Positions 54,457 to 63,524 of a DNA stretch of 64,000 nucleotides are shown piece by piece. Each line of letters begins with the position of its first letter. The first letter of the stretch is position 1. Origin of the DNA: an uncultured Sphingomonadaceae bacterium (GTDB lineage Bacteria; Pseudomonadota; Alphaproteobacteria; Sphingomonadales; Sphingomonadaceae). The stretch spans positions 496,001 through 560,000 of the forward strand of contig CANMQE010000001.1 of assembly GCA_947499975.1 (NCBI GenBank), written 5' to 3'. The position numbers and the translations under genes are program-made. The notes under the pieces were generated by a model. It had not been told where the DNA came from. It saw nothing but the letters and a program-made list of their open reading frames with translations, and did no database searches.

Positions 54457-56322
54457 ATGCCCGTATACCGTTCCAGAACCACCACCCACGGCCGCAACAT
54501 GGCCGGTGCGCGCGGCCTGTGGCGTGCCACCGGCATGAAGGATAGCGATTTCGGCAAGCCGATCATCGCCGTCGTCAATTCCTTCACGCAGTTCGTGCCG
54601 GGGCACGTCCACCTGAAGGATCTGGGCCAGCTGGTTGCCCGCAATATCGAGGCGGCCGGCGGCGTGGCCAAGGAATTCAACACCATAGCCGTGGATGATG
54701 GCATCGCCATGGGTCATGACGGCATGCTGTATTCGCTCCCTAGCCGCGATCTGATCGCAGATAGCGTGGAATACATGGTGAATGCTCACTGCGCCGATGC
54801 GATGGTGTGCATCTCCAATTGCGACAAGATCACCCCCGGCATGCTGATGGCGGCAATGCGCCTCAATGTGCCAGTCGTGTTCGTCAGCGGCGGCCCGATG
54901 GAAGCGGGCAAGGTGGTGCTGAAGGGCAAGGAAGTGGCGTTGGACCTTGTCGATGCGATGGTGGCAGCGGCCGACGAGAGCTTTACCGACGAGGAAGTTC
55001 TCAGCATCGAACAGTCGGCGTGCCCGACTTGCGGTAGCTGCTCTGGTATGTTCACCGCCAATTCGATGAACTGCCTGACGGAGGCACTGGGCCTTTCCCT
55101 GCCCGGCAATGGCTCGCAACTTGCCACCCATTCGGATCGCAAGAACCTGTTCGAGCGGGCGGGCCGCCTGGTGGTTGCCCTGGCAAAACGCTATTACGAG
55201 GAGGACGATGACAGCGTCCTGCCGCGCTCCATCGCCGGTTTCGAGGCCTTCGAAAACGCCATGAGCCTGGATATCGCCATGGGCGGCTCCACCAACACCG
55301 TGCTGCACCTGCTGGCCGCCGCGAAGGAGGCTGGCGTCGATTTCACCATGGAGGATATCGACCGCCTCAGCCGCAAGGTGCCGTGCCTTTCCAAGGTGGC
55401 TCCCGCCAAGAGCGACGTGCACATGGAAGACGTGCACCGCGCCGGGGGCATCATGGCCATTCTGGGCGAGCTCGATCGTGCAGGGCTGCTGCACACCGCG
55501 CTGCCCACGGTTCATAGCCCCACGATGGGCGATGCGCTGGATGATTGGGACGTGGCGCGCACGGGCAATCCGAAGGTGCACGAATTCTACAGGGCCGGGC
55601 CGGGCGGCGTTCCGACGCAGACTGCGTTCAGCCAGTCGCGCCGTTGGGCCGAACTCGATCTGGACCGCGAGGGCGGCGTTATCCGCAGTGCCGACAACGC
55701 CTTCTCGCAGGATGGCGGCCTGGCGGTGCTCTACGGCAATATCGCGCGCGATGGCTGCATCGTGAAAACGGCAGGCGTGGACGAGAGCATTCTGAAATTC
55801 ACCGGACCTGCCCGCGTTTACGAAAGCCAGGATGCCGCTGTCGAAGGTATTCTGACGGACGAAGTGCAAGCTGGCGACGTGGTCGTGATCCGGTACGAGG
55901 GGCCGAAGGGCGGACCGGGCATGCAGGAAATGCTCTATCCCACCAGCTACCTGAAATCGAAGGGACTGGGTGCCAAGTGCGCCTTGCTGACTGATGGCAG
56001 GTTCTCCGGCGGAACCTCCGGCCTGTCCATCGGCCATGCCTCGCCCGAGGCAGGAGAGGGCGGCTCTATCGCGCTGGTGGAAACGGGCGACACGATCATC
56101 ATCGACATACCGGGCCGCACGATCAATCTCGACGTGGACGAGGGTGAACTGGCTCACCGCCGCGCCGCAATGGAAGCGCGCGGGGATACGGCGTGGCAGC
56201 CGGTGGAAGAGCGGCCCCGCCGCATTACGCCCGCGCTGGAAGCCTACGCCGCCATGACAACGAGCGCGGCCAAGGGTGCCGTGCGCGATGTCAGCCAGAT
56301 CACGGGCCGCAAGACCTCGTGA
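54457..56322 (+). CDS. ilvD: Dihydroxy-acid dehydratase IlvD
   Basis: 621 residues from the ATG at 54457. It dehydrates 2,3-dihydroxy-isovalerate and -methylvalerate in valine/isoleucine synthesis. The iron-sulfur ligands are in '[11 protein letters not shown]' and '[17 protein letters not shown]', and '[20 protein letters not shown]' is the C-terminal signature. Length matches the longer E. coli-type enzymes. Its stop overlaps the GTG of the following lipoprotein gene. Confidence 0.97.
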   Translation: MPVYRSRTTTHGRNMAGARGLWRATGMKDSDFGKPIIAVVNSFTQFVPGHVHLKDLGQLVARNIEAAGGVAKEFNTIAVDDGIAMGHDGMLYSLPSRDLIADSVEYMVNAHCADAMVCISNCDKITPGMLMAAMRLNVPVVFVSGGPMEAGKVVLKGKEVALDLVDAMVAAADESFTDEEVLSIEQSACPTCGSCSGMFTANSMNCLTEALGLSLPGNGSQLATHSDRKNLFERAGRLVVALAKRYYEEDDDSVLPRSIAGFEAFENAMSLDIAMGGSTNTVLHLLAAAKEAGVDFTMEDIDRLSRKVPCLSKVAPAKSDVHMEDVHRAGGIMAILGELDRAGLLHTALPTVHSPTMGDALDDWDVARTGNPKVHEFYRAGPGGVPTQTAFSQSRRWAELDLDREGGVIRSADNAFSQDGGLAVLYGNIARDGCIVKTAGVDESILKFTGPARVYESQDAAVEGILTDEVQAGDVVVIRYEGPKGGPGMQEMLYPTSYLKSKGLGAKCALLTDGRFSGGTSGLSIGHASPEAGEGGSIALVETGDTIIIDIPGRTINLDVDEGELAHRRAAMEARGDTAWQPVEERPRRITPALEAYAAMTTSAAKGAVRDVSQITGRKTS

Positions 56323-56660
56323 AGCGGGCAACGCTTGCCTGCATTGCCGCCGTGCTGCTGCTGGCCGCCTGTGACGGCGGCGGTGCGGCCTCCGCCGAAG
56401 CGGTGCAGGGCACGCTGATCGATTGCTCCTTGAACGGTGCGGGCGGCTTTGGCCGCGATTGCACCATGCAGCGCGTGGAGCAGGATGGGGCCAGCTATAT
56501 CGTGGTGCGTCATCCCGATGGAGCATTCCGCCGGTTTGAACTGGGCATACGCGGCCTAATTACCGCAGACGGAGCGGACCAGGCCGAGATAACCGATCGC
56601 GGCGGCTATGTGGAGGTTCGCGTAGGTTCCGACAGATATCATCTCCCGGTTTCCGAATGA
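56319..56660 (+). CDS. Small lipoprotein of unknown function
   Basis: 113 residues from a GTG overlapping the ilvD stop. Lipobox L-L-A-A-C with cysteine at residue 19 makes it a lipoprotein. The mature part is Gly/Ala-rich then a compact beta-rich domain: '[20 protein letters not shown]', '[17 protein letters not shown]' and '[17 protein letters not shown]'. Two more cysteines could form a disulfide. No family recognised. Its stop overlaps the ATG of the NAD(P)HX repair gene. Confidence 0.75.
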   Translation: MKRATLACIAAVLLLAACDGGGAASAEAVQGTLIDCSLNGAGGFGRDCTMQRVEQDGASYIVVRHPDGAFRRFELGIRGLITADGADQAEITDRGGYVEVRVGSDRYHLPVSE

Positions 56661-58051
56661 CGGGCAGCGCACTCAGCCAGGTTCTCACCGCGGCGCAGAT
56701 GCAGCGCGCCGAAGAGATTTTGATGCAGGGCGACGATACCGTCGACAGCCTGATGGAAAGAGCCGGAGCAGGCGCGGCAGATTGGATCTGGCGCCTGGCT
56801 GCGGGGCGCCCCGTCTCCGTGTTGTGTGGGCCTGGCAACAATGGCGGCGATGGCTATGTAATTGCTCGCAAACTTTCCCGGCGCGGCATCGATGTAAGCG
56901 TGGTGGCACCGCTGGAACCGAAGACGGATGCGGCACGCCGGGCGCGTGAATCCTGGGGCGGAGAATTGTCCGGCGAAGCGAGCGGAAGCGTGTTCGTCGA
57001 TTGCCTGTTCGGCACAGGCCTGGGCCGACCGCTTTGCGATGACCTGCTTGCGCAGCTTCAGGATCTCGCCTCCCGTCACGAACTTCGCGTCGCGGTAGAC
57101 CTGCCAAGCGGCGTGAATAGCGACACGGGCGAGCCATTGAATGACGGCCTTCCTCACTATGACCTGACGGTGGCACTGGGAGCGTGGAAGCGTGCCCACT
57201 GGCTGATGCCCGCCAGCGCCGTCATGGGCGCGCGGCGGCTGTTCGACATCGGTGTGCGCGCCATGGATGGTGTGCCATGTCTGTCAGCACGGCCGAAACT
57301 TTCGGGGCCGTCCGCAGCGGCGCACAAGTATTCGCGCGGTCTTGCCGCGATCGTTGCCGGCGAGATGACCGGCGCGGCGCTGCTGTCCGCACGCGCTGCA
57401 CAGCATTCGGGCGCGGGCTACGTCAAGCTGCTCTCGCCACATTCGCATCCCGCTCTACCCGCCGATCTGGTGCTGGTGGAAGGCGCCGATATTGCGGAGG
57501 AACTGGGTGACGAGCGGATAAATGCCGTGCTGGTCGGCCCCGGCCTCGGCCGGTCCGACGCGGCAAGGCAGAGGCTGGAGCAGGTCATGGCATCCTCTGC
57601 GCCAAAGGTGCTCGATGCCGATGCGCTCACGCTGCTTCGGCCCGCCATACCGTATGACAATCCGGGCGATGTGCTGGCGACACCGCACGCGGGCGAACTC
57701 GATACGTTGTGCAAATCCTTCGGCATCGTGGCCAGTGGCAAGCTGGAACAGGCCATGGCGCTGCATCAGTCCACCGGCTTCACCATCCTGGCCAAGGGGC
57801 CGGACAACGTGCTGGCCGGGCCGGAAGGCGTGCGGTTCTTTCCACCTGCGTCCGCCTGGCTTTCAACCGCGGGAACGGGCGATGCGCTGGCCGGGATCGC
57901 GGTCAGCCGAATGGCCTGCGGGCAAAGTCCCTTCGCCGCGGCGGAGCAGGCGGTACATATTCACGCAGAGGCCGCGAGACTTGCTGGCCCTGCATTTTCG
58001 GCAGACCGGCTTGTCGATATGGTGCGCAAGGCCTACGCCGCCTTTCTGTGA
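56657..58051 (+). CDS. nnr: Bifunctional NAD(P)HX epimerase / ADP-dependent dehydratase (Nnr)
   Basis: 464 residues with both halves of the YjeF-type repair enzyme. The N-terminal epimerase has 'LCGPGNNGGDGYVIAR' and 'FVDCLFGTGLGRPL'. The C-terminal kinase-like dehydratase has 'VLVGPGLGRSDAARQ', 'VLDADALTLL', 'ATPHAGE' and 'STAGTGDALAGI'. It repairs hydrated NADH/NADPH. The start overlaps the lipoprotein stop, and its own stop overlaps the next gene's GTG. Confidence 0.95.
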   Translation: MTGSALSQVLTAAQMQRAEEILMQGDDTVDSLMERAGAGAADWIWRLAAGRPVSVLCGPGNNGGDGYVIARKLSRRGIDVSVVAPLEPKTDAARRARESWGGELSGEASGSVFVDCLFGTGLGRPLCDDLLAQLQDLASRHELRVAVDLPSGVNSDTGEPLNDGLPHYDLTVALGAWKRAHWLMPASAVMGARRLFDIGVRAMDGVPCLSARPKLSGPSAAAHKYSRGLAAIVAGEMTGAALLSARAAQHSGAGYVKLLSPHSHPALPADLVLVEGADIAEELGDERINAVLVGPGLGRSDAARQRLEQVMASSAPKVLDADALTLLRPAIPYDNPGDVLATPHAGELDTLCKSFGIVASGKLEQAMALHQSTGFTILAKGPDNVLAGPEGVRFFPPASAWLSTAGTGDALAGIAVSRMACGQSPFAAAEQAVHIHAEAARLAGPAFSADRLVDMVRKAYAAFL

Positions 58052-59244
58052 CACAATCTTCAAAGATAATTCGCATTGCTGCCAAAGGTGACGGCGTAAC
58101 CGCCGATGGCCGCCATGCGCCCTTCGCCGCACCGGGAGACACACTGCACGCGGATGGCACCGTCGAACACGGGCCGCACCATGCCAACCCCGTGTGCCGG
58201 CACTTCGGAACCTGCGGCGCGTGTCAGTTGCAACATTGCGACGATGCCGCGCTGGCGGATTTCGTGCAGAACCGCGTTGCCTATGCCGCGCGTTCGCAGG
58301 GGATGGAGCCCGAACGCCTGGCCGCACCTGCCATGTCCCCGCCGCATTCGCGCCGCCGGGCCAGCCTGCGCGCGATCAATGGCGGAGGCAGGCCGTTGAT
58401 CGGCTTCACGCAGGCCGGATCGCACAAGGTGGTGGACATGAAAGAGTGCCACGTGCTCGATCCACGCCTCTTCGCCCTGATTGCCCCGCTGCGCGATTAC
58501 CTGTCGCGGCTGAAAGGCCGCTACGCCATCGGCATCGACATGACGCTGACGGATCAGGGGGCGGACCTGAACATCTCCGGCTTCACGCCGGACGGGCTGG
58601 ACCAGACGGAATCGCTGCTGGACTTCTCCCGCGACCTGCAACTCGCCAGATTGACGCTAGATCACGGCTATGGCGCGGAAAGCTTCTGGGAGCCGAGCCC
58701 CGTTACGGTTACGCTGGGCGGCTATCCCGTCCCCTTTCCACCGGGCGCTTTCCTGCAGGCAACGCCCGATGCCGAACACGCGCTTGTGTCCGCGGCGAAG
58801 GAATGGCTCGCGGGAAGCGAAAGGGTAGCAGACCTGTTCAGCGGGCTTGGCACATTTGCGCTGGCGCTGGTGGGCGATGCCACAGTGCTGGCGGCGGAAG
58901 CCGAACTGTCATCGATCACATCGCTTCGCGCAACAGCCAATGGCGCGCGACTGCCGCTGGAGACATCGCATCGCGACCTGTTCCGCAACCCTCTGCGCGC
59001 GAGCGAAATCAACGGCTTCGATGCGGTGCTGCTGGATCCGCCACGCGCGGGCGCGCGGTCCCAGGTGGAGCAGATCGCGGCCAGCGACGTCAGCCGGGTG
59101 GTGTATATCAGCTGCAACCCGATGAGCTGGGCGAAGGACGCCGCGCTGCTGGCGGGAAAAGGCTTCAAATTGGCCGAACTGCGTCCTGTCGGCCAGTTCC
59201 GCTGGTCCACCCACGTGGAGCTTGCCAGCCTTTTCACGCGCTAG
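58048..59244 (+). CDS. Class I SAM-dependent RNA methyltransferase (TrmA/RlmD-like, iron-sulfur)
   Basis: 398 residues from a GTG coupled to the Nnr stop. An N-terminal TRAM-like part is followed by a C-x5-C-x2-C-x4-C cluster in 'VCRHFGTCGACQLQHC' that should bind 4Fe-4S. The methyltransferase domain has 'VADLFSGLGTFALAL', 'VLLDPPRAGA' and the catalytic Cys of 'VVYISCNPMSW'. These are marks of uracil-C5 RNA methyltransferases; 23S m5U1939 (RlmD) is a likely target, but tRNA U54 cannot be excluded. Confidence 0.9.
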   Translation: MTQSSKIIRIAAKGDGVTADGRHAPFAAPGDTLHADGTVEHGPHHANPVCRHFGTCGACQLQHCDDAALADFVQNRVAYAARSQGMEPERLAAPAMSPPHSRRRASLRAINGGGRPLIGFTQAGSHKVVDMKECHVLDPRLFALIAPLRDYLSRLKGRYAIGIDMTLTDQGADLNISGFTPDGLDQTESLLDFSRDLQLARLTLDHGYGAESFWEPSPVTVTLGGYPVPFPPGAFLQATPDAEHALVSAAKEWLAGSERVADLFSGLGTFALALVGDATVLAAEAELSSITSLRATANGARLPLETSHRDLFRNPLRASEINGFDAVLLDPPRAGARSQVEQIAASDVSRVVYISCNPMSWAKDAALLAGKGFKLAELRPVGQFRWSTHVELASLFTR

Positions 59245-60023
59245 GCCATGGCCTCTATTGCTGCCACGATTTGACTTTCCAGCCACGCTTGATCGTCGGG
59301 ATCGCTGAACCCGTGATCGGCCCCCTCTCGCCGGAAGGCAGGCTGGTCGCAGTTCGGACAATTTGCGAGAAAGGCGCCTGCCGTGCGGTCTTTTCCTGCG
59401 AGCAGGATCCTCACATCGCCGGAAAAGCCCGTCAGGGAAGCCGTGATATCCTTTCCCAACTGCGATGTTTCGTTCTTGGAAAAAGCCATATCCTTCAGGC
59501 TATTGGCAAGGTTTCCTAAAGAAACTTCACCGACCATCAGCCGGCGCAGTTCGCGCGGATTGCGCAGCTTGTCGAGATACCGCGCCCTGATCGCAGCAGG
59601 CGGGGTCTGTTTTTCGCTGCCTTCGTCGAACGTCCAGGGGTTGGCAAGCACGAGCGCGTCGAGCCCGAAGCCGCGCCCCAGCATCAATGCCGAGGCGGCG
59701 TCGCAATTGCCGTAGGCCGCAATATGCCGAAGGTCAGGGCAAAGTTGGCGGAATTGGGTGAGTGCAGCGGTAATATCCTCCTCCGAATGCAGGAAACCCA
59801 GATCCTCCCCGCTCGCATCTCCCACGCCGCGCCGATCAAAGCGGAAAACGCTTTGGCCGTGCGCGGCAAGGGATGCAGCGAGCCGGGCATGGCTGTCGAA
59901 GGCGCCGCTCCGCGTTTCGCTGCCGCCGCTCACGATCAGTAATCCGCGCGGTCCGCCGCCATCATCCAGCGTGCCAACCAGCGTCTCTGCGCCCAAGGTG
60001 AAAGTGACATGGCGCCGGGTCAT
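59241..60023 (-). CDS. Alpha/beta hydrolase, exosortase A system-associated, type 1
   Basis: 260 residues. Alpha/beta hydrolase with oxyanion region 'LIVSGGSETRSGAF' and strand 'VFRFDRRGVGDASG'. The nucleophile elbow reads 'AYGNCDAASALML', with Cys where Ser is usual; 'GADHGFSD' supplies the His. This matches the hydrolase 1 family found only with the exosortase A (PEP-CTERM) locus. Its GTG/ATG overlaps the hydrolase 2 stop. The substrate is unknown; a thioester from the neighbouring ACP is possible. It is convergent with the RNA methyltransferase gene, 4 bp overlapping. Confidence 0.85.
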   Translation of the reverse strand: MTRRHVTFTLGAETLVGTLDDGGGPRGLLIVSGGSETRSGAFDSHARLAASLAAHGQSVFRFDRRGVGDASGEDLGFLHSEEDITAALTQFRQLCPDLRHIAAYGNCDAASALMLGRGFGLDALVLANPWTFDEGSEKQTPPAAIRARYLDKLRNPRELRRLMVGEVSLGNLANSLKDMAFSKNETSQLGKDITASLTGFSGDVRILLAGKDRTAGAFLANCPNCDQPAFRREGADHGFSDPDDQAWLESQIVAAIEAMA

Positions 60024-60685
60024 GCCAATTGCTCTGCAATCCTGTTGGCCAGCACATCGGCTTGCGCGGGATCGTGACCGGCTTCTGCCCGAAGCCAGAG
60101 GCCGCCTCCGCCAAGCTCGGATTGCGGGATGGTGGTGGCGGCGCCATCCTGCGGTGGCTGCGCGTCCTCCAGTTCAGCTATCATCGCGGGGCCGAGGCAA
60201 TACCCTGCGAGGCGAAGGCCATTCTTCCTGCCGCTCTCCAGCAGCGCATCGCGGGTGGTGCCGCGCGCCGCTTCGCTGTCCGCGATAACCTGTGCGCGCA
60301 ACATGGCGCGCAATTGGCCGCTACCGGGAACGGGCGCGTAAAGGATGGTTGGCATGCCGAGATCGGCCAGCAAAGCGCCGCCCCTGATTGCCAGTACATG
60401 CGTTGCGCGAAAGTGCTTGGCCGCGGCGTGCATCGCAGCCTGCCATCCCGTCAGTGTCTGCTTCTCCAGCGGCGTGGCGCTCTCGTTGGTGCCCGGCAGA
60501 TCCGGCAGCATGCTGTCGATGCCCATAGTATCGAGCCGGCGCATCACTTCCACGGTGAAATGGCGCAGCTTGGTCGCCTCGTCGAAAAGGGCGGGGATTA
60601 CGAGGATACGCCGCGTGCGCTGACAATCGAAGCCGAGCGCATATTCTTTCTCGCCAGGGGAGGGGGGCCACATGCCTGTCAGCAT
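60020..60685 (-). CDS. Alpha/beta hydrolase-like protein, exosortase A system-associated, type 2
   Basis: 221 residues. Overall alpha/beta hydrolase pattern ('RILVIPALFDEATKLRHFTV', 'MGIDSMLPDLPGTNES') but at the elbow it has 'HVLAIRGGALLAD': Arg stands in the nucleophile position, so normal hydrolysis is unlikely. It resembles the hydrolase 2 family of the exosortase A locus. It overlaps hydrolase 1 by four bases and probably partners it. The start MLTGMWPPSP is 18 bp downstream of the ACP stop. Confidence 0.8.
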   Translation of the reverse strand: MLTGMWPPSPGEKEYALGFDCQRTRRILVIPALFDEATKLRHFTVEVMRRLDTMGIDSMLPDLPGTNESATPLEKQTLTGWQAAMHAAAKHFRATHVLAIRGGALLADLGMPTILYAPVPGSGQLRAMLRAQVIADSEAARGTTRDALLESGRKNGLRLAGYCLGPAMIAELEDAQPPQDGAATTIPQSELGGGGLWLRAEAGHDPAQADVLANRIAEQLA

Positions 60686-60703
60686 GGCGAGCCCTCGGTC
60701 CGC

Positions 60704-61018
60704 TCAGCCGTCGGCGCGCTTTCGCGTGACGAATGCGAGGAGGCTGCCGAATGTTTCCAACATCTCGCCATCGACGTCGTCATCCTCGATGATGATGTCG
60801 AGGCGGTCTTCCAGTTCCGTGAGAAGCCCGGCGACGGCCATGGAATCGAGTTCCGGCAAATGGCCGAAGAGGCCGGATTCGGCATCGAGTTCGGCAATGC
60901 GTTCAGCCGAAAGGCCGAGAACATCGGCAAGAACCTGGCGCAGGACGAGATCGATCTCTTCTGCCTGCTCCGTCGGCGCTGGAAGATTGGTAGCCATAGC
61001 ATCAAGCGCACTAGCCAT
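60704..61018 (-). CDS. Acyl carrier protein (exosortase A system-associated)
   Basis: 104 residues from the ATG at 61018, five bases after AAGGA; a later ATG at 60997 is also possible. The phosphopantetheine site is S59 in 'SGLFGHLPELDSMAVAGLL', a D-S-M variant typical of the acyl carrier proteins encoded beside exosortase A genes. The protein is strongly acidic. Its start overlaps the GNAT stop by 8 bp. It likely carries the acyl or amino-acyl unit made by the adjacent AMP-ligase. Confidence 0.85.
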   Translation of the reverse strand: MASALDAMATNLPAPTEQAEEIDLVLRQVLADVLGLSAERIAELDAESGLFGHLPELDSMAVAGLLTELEDRLDIIIEDDDVDGEMLETFGSLLAFVTRKRADG

Positions 61019-61997
61019 CGTTCCTTGCCGACACAAGCTTGCGAAGCCGCGCCTTTGCGATGACTGACCAGTTGCGCGGTTTCTCACGCCGCAGGCATGT
61101 AACCTGCCAGCGCATGCGCACATCCTCCATCCAGTCGCGCTTGTAGGGATCGTCGCCAGTGCCGAAATCCACCAGTTCCACGCAATCTGTGTCTATCACG
61201 TGTTCGAACAGGGCCGCCGTCAGCGTGGTGCCGGGCGAAAGCCTGTCAGCATCGCGGCGGTGGGCCAGCTTGTGGATGAAGGCAGTGCTGCCATCGACCG
61301 TCCAGAATTGCGCAGCAACCGGCTCCTCGTGATGATGCGCGATGGCAAAGCGGAACCGTCCCGCGCGGCTCTCGCTCTCGGCAAAGCTGCGAAGCATGGC
61401 TGGATCGCCTTCCTCGGGTTTCCAGCTGTTGGCGTAGATATCCTCGTAGGCCGCCCAATCGCTGGCATCGAAGCGGGTGGCGAGGGTGGTCTGGACCTTC
61501 TTCGCCTTGCGCTTCAGCGTGGTGCGCAGGCGGCCGGGGCGATCGGCCAGAAACTGCGCATAGCTGCGACCGGCCACGGGGAGGATATGATTGGTATCGC
61601 TCGGGTGAGCATCGACATACCACCCGGCATTGTGAAATGCGTTCATAATGTTGGAATGCACACCGTCCTCCCCCGGCAGCTTGTGGAAGCTGACGCGACC
61701 GGCGCGGGTGGCGAGATCGGCTGCCAGTGCCTGCATCAAGGCGGCATCCGGCGCATCGCCGGTATGCAATGGCTGGCAGGTAAATGCATACCAGTTGGTG
61801 AGCATCTCCAGTTGACCTTCGGCGCGTCGCAGGGGCAGTGCGACTGCGCTTGCGCCATTGCGGGCCAAGGCGATTACCGGCGCGGTTTCGCCATTTTCCA
61901 GCAGGGCAAACCATTGCAGACGTGAGAAAGGGCCTGCGTCGGCCCAATCAAGACCTTGCAGATCGTTAACCGTGTCGTGATAGCTGATCGCCGTCAC
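61011..61997 (-). CDS. GNAT/BioF2-like acyltransferase, exosortase A-associated
   Basis: 328 residues from the GTG at 61997, with GAAGGACGG upstream. The C-terminal half is an acetyltransferase-6/FemAB-like domain ('RLRTTLKRKAKKVQTTL', 'YEDIYANSWKPEEGDPAML', 'PVAAQFWTVDGSTAFIHKLA', 'LSPGTTLTAALFEHVIDTD'). Members near exosortase loci may transfer an acyl group to an exopolysaccharide or lipid. The ACP gene follows with an 8-bp overlap. The divergent acyl ligase begins 24 bp away, so the two promoters share that space. Confidence 0.82.
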   Translation of the reverse strand: MTAISYHDTVNDLQGLDWADAGPFSRLQWFALLENGETAPVIALARNGASAVALPLRRAEGQLEMLTNWYAFTCQPLHTGDAPDAALMQALAADLATRAGRVSFHKLPGEDGVHSNIMNAFHNAGWYVDAHPSDTNHILPVAGRSYAQFLADRPGRLRTTLKRKAKKVQTTLATRFDASDWAAYEDIYANSWKPEEGDPAMLRSFAESESRAGRFRFAIAHHHEEPVAAQFWTVDGSTAFIHKLAHRRDADRLSPGTTLTAALFEHVIDTDCVELVDFGTGDDPYKRDWMEDVRMRWQVTCLRREKPRNWSVIAKARLRKLVSARNDG

Positions 61998-62021
61998 TGA
62001 AAACCGTCCTTCAGGAATTGT

Positions 62022-63524
62022 ATGTCCGCCTCGCCAGACCCTACGCCATATCCGCTCGATCATCTTGCAATGCGCGGGAAGGATGCTGATGCGGCGCTGG
62101 TTCTGCGCGATGCGACGCTTAGCTGGAAGGATTTAAGAACCCGTATCGCCCGGCTTGCCGGATGGCTTGCCGCGCAGGTGCCCGAACGCGGGGCGCGGGT
62201 GGCGACCTGGGCCGCCAAGGGGGAACTTACCTGCCTAATGCCGCTTGCGGCGGCGCGGGCGGGGCTGGTGCATGTGCCGATCAACCCGCTGCTGAAACGC
62301 GCGCAGGTGCAGCACATCCTTCACGATTCCGGGGCAAGCCTGCTGCTCGGCACCGCTGCGCGGATCGGCTCTCTGGAAGAAGGCGATGTCCCTGCCGGAT
62401 GCCTTACGCTTGCCGAACCGCAAGTACTGCTGGATGCGCAGGATGCCGACCCTGTCGAGGCATTGTCCCAGGCCCATCCCGACGATCTTTGCGCCATTCT
62501 CTACACCAGTGGTTCCACCGGGCAGCCCAAGGGCGTGATGCTAAGCCATGCGAACCTGTGGCTGGGTGCCGTCAGCGTGGCGCAATATCTTGGCATGGCG
62601 CGCGACGACGTGACGCTGGCCGTGCTGCCACTAAGTTTCGATTACGGCCAGAGCCAGCTTCTCTCCACCTGGTATGCCGGGGGCAGCGTGGTTCCGCTCG
62701 ATTACCTTACCCCGCGTGACGTCACGAAGGCATGCGCCCGTCATGGCATCACGACGCTGGCCGCCGTTCCGCCCTTATGGGTGCAGCTGACGGGTGTCGA
62801 CTGGCCGCAGGACGCGATAGGCTCCATGCGCCGTCTCACCAACAGCGGCGGGGCGCTCACGCGAGATCTTGTGCACGATCTGCGGACGATCTTTCCCGCC
62901 ACCCGCCTGTTTCCGATGTACGGGCTGACAGAAGCGTTCCGCTCCACCTTCCTCGATCCGGACCTGGTGGATAGGCATCCCACCTCCATGGGCAGGGCCA
63001 TTCCCTTTGCCGAAATACTGGTGATCGGGGAGGACGGGCAAATCGCCAGCGAGGGCGAACTGGTGCATTGCGGACCACTGGTAGCGCAGGGATACTGGCA
63101 GGATGAGGAGCGCACGCGGCGCAGGTTCAGACCGGCGCCCGAAGCCTCCGAATATGGGGGATTGGCGGTATGGTCCGGCGATAACGTGCGACGGGCCGAG
63201 GATGGGCTGCTGTATTTCGTCGGGCGCGACGATGCGATGATCAAGAGCGCGGGCAATCGCATCAGCCCGCAGGAGATCGAGGATGCCGCGGTCGCCACCG
63301 GACTGGCCGAGGAAGCCGTGGCCATCGGCGTGCCGGATGCGAAGCTGGGCGATGCGATCCACCTCGTCGTGCGCGGTTCGGGGGATGAGGACGCCTTGCG
63401 AAGCGCATTGCGGCGCGAATTGCCGAACTTTATGCAGCCTGCCGTCATCCGCTGGGTGGACACGATGCCGTTGAATCCCAATGGCAAGATCGACCGTGCA
63501 AGACTGAAAAGAGACGCTTCATGA
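62022..63524 (+). CDS. Acyl-CoA/acyl-ACP ligase (AMP-forming), exosortase A system-associated
   Basis: 500 residues. Adenylation core motifs: A3 'LYTSGSTGQPKG' (residues 160-171), 'MYGLTEAFRSTFL', 'YFVGRDDAMIKSAGNRISP' and the A10 lysine of 'LNPNGKIDRARL'. It activates a carboxylic or amino acid as AMP ester and loads it on CoA or the ACP encoded divergently. This subgroup is restricted to XrtA/PEP-CTERM polysaccharide loci. The substrate is not known. Its stop overlaps the next ATG (ATGA). Confidence 0.88.
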   Translation: MSASPDPTPYPLDHLAMRGKDADAALVLRDATLSWKDLRTRIARLAGWLAAQVPERGARVATWAAKGELTCLMPLAAARAGLVHVPINPLLKRAQVQHILHDSGASLLLGTAARIGSLEEGDVPAGCLTLAEPQVLLDAQDADPVEALSQAHPDDLCAILYTSGSTGQPKGVMLSHANLWLGAVSVAQYLGMARDDVTLAVLPLSFDYGQSQLLSTWYAGGSVVPLDYLTPRDVTKACARHGITTLAAVPPLWVQLTGVDWPQDAIGSMRRLTNSGGALTRDLVHDLRTIFPATRLFPMYGLTEAFRSTFLDPDLVDRHPTSMGRAIPFAEILVIGEDGQIASEGELVHCGPLVAQGYWQDEERTRRRFRPAPEASEYGGLAVWSGDNVRRAEDGLLYFVGRDDAMIKSAGNRISPQEIEDAAVATGLAEEAVAIGVPDAKLGDAIHLVVRGSGDEDALRSALRRELPNFMQPAVIRWVDTMPLNPNGKIDRARLKRDAS

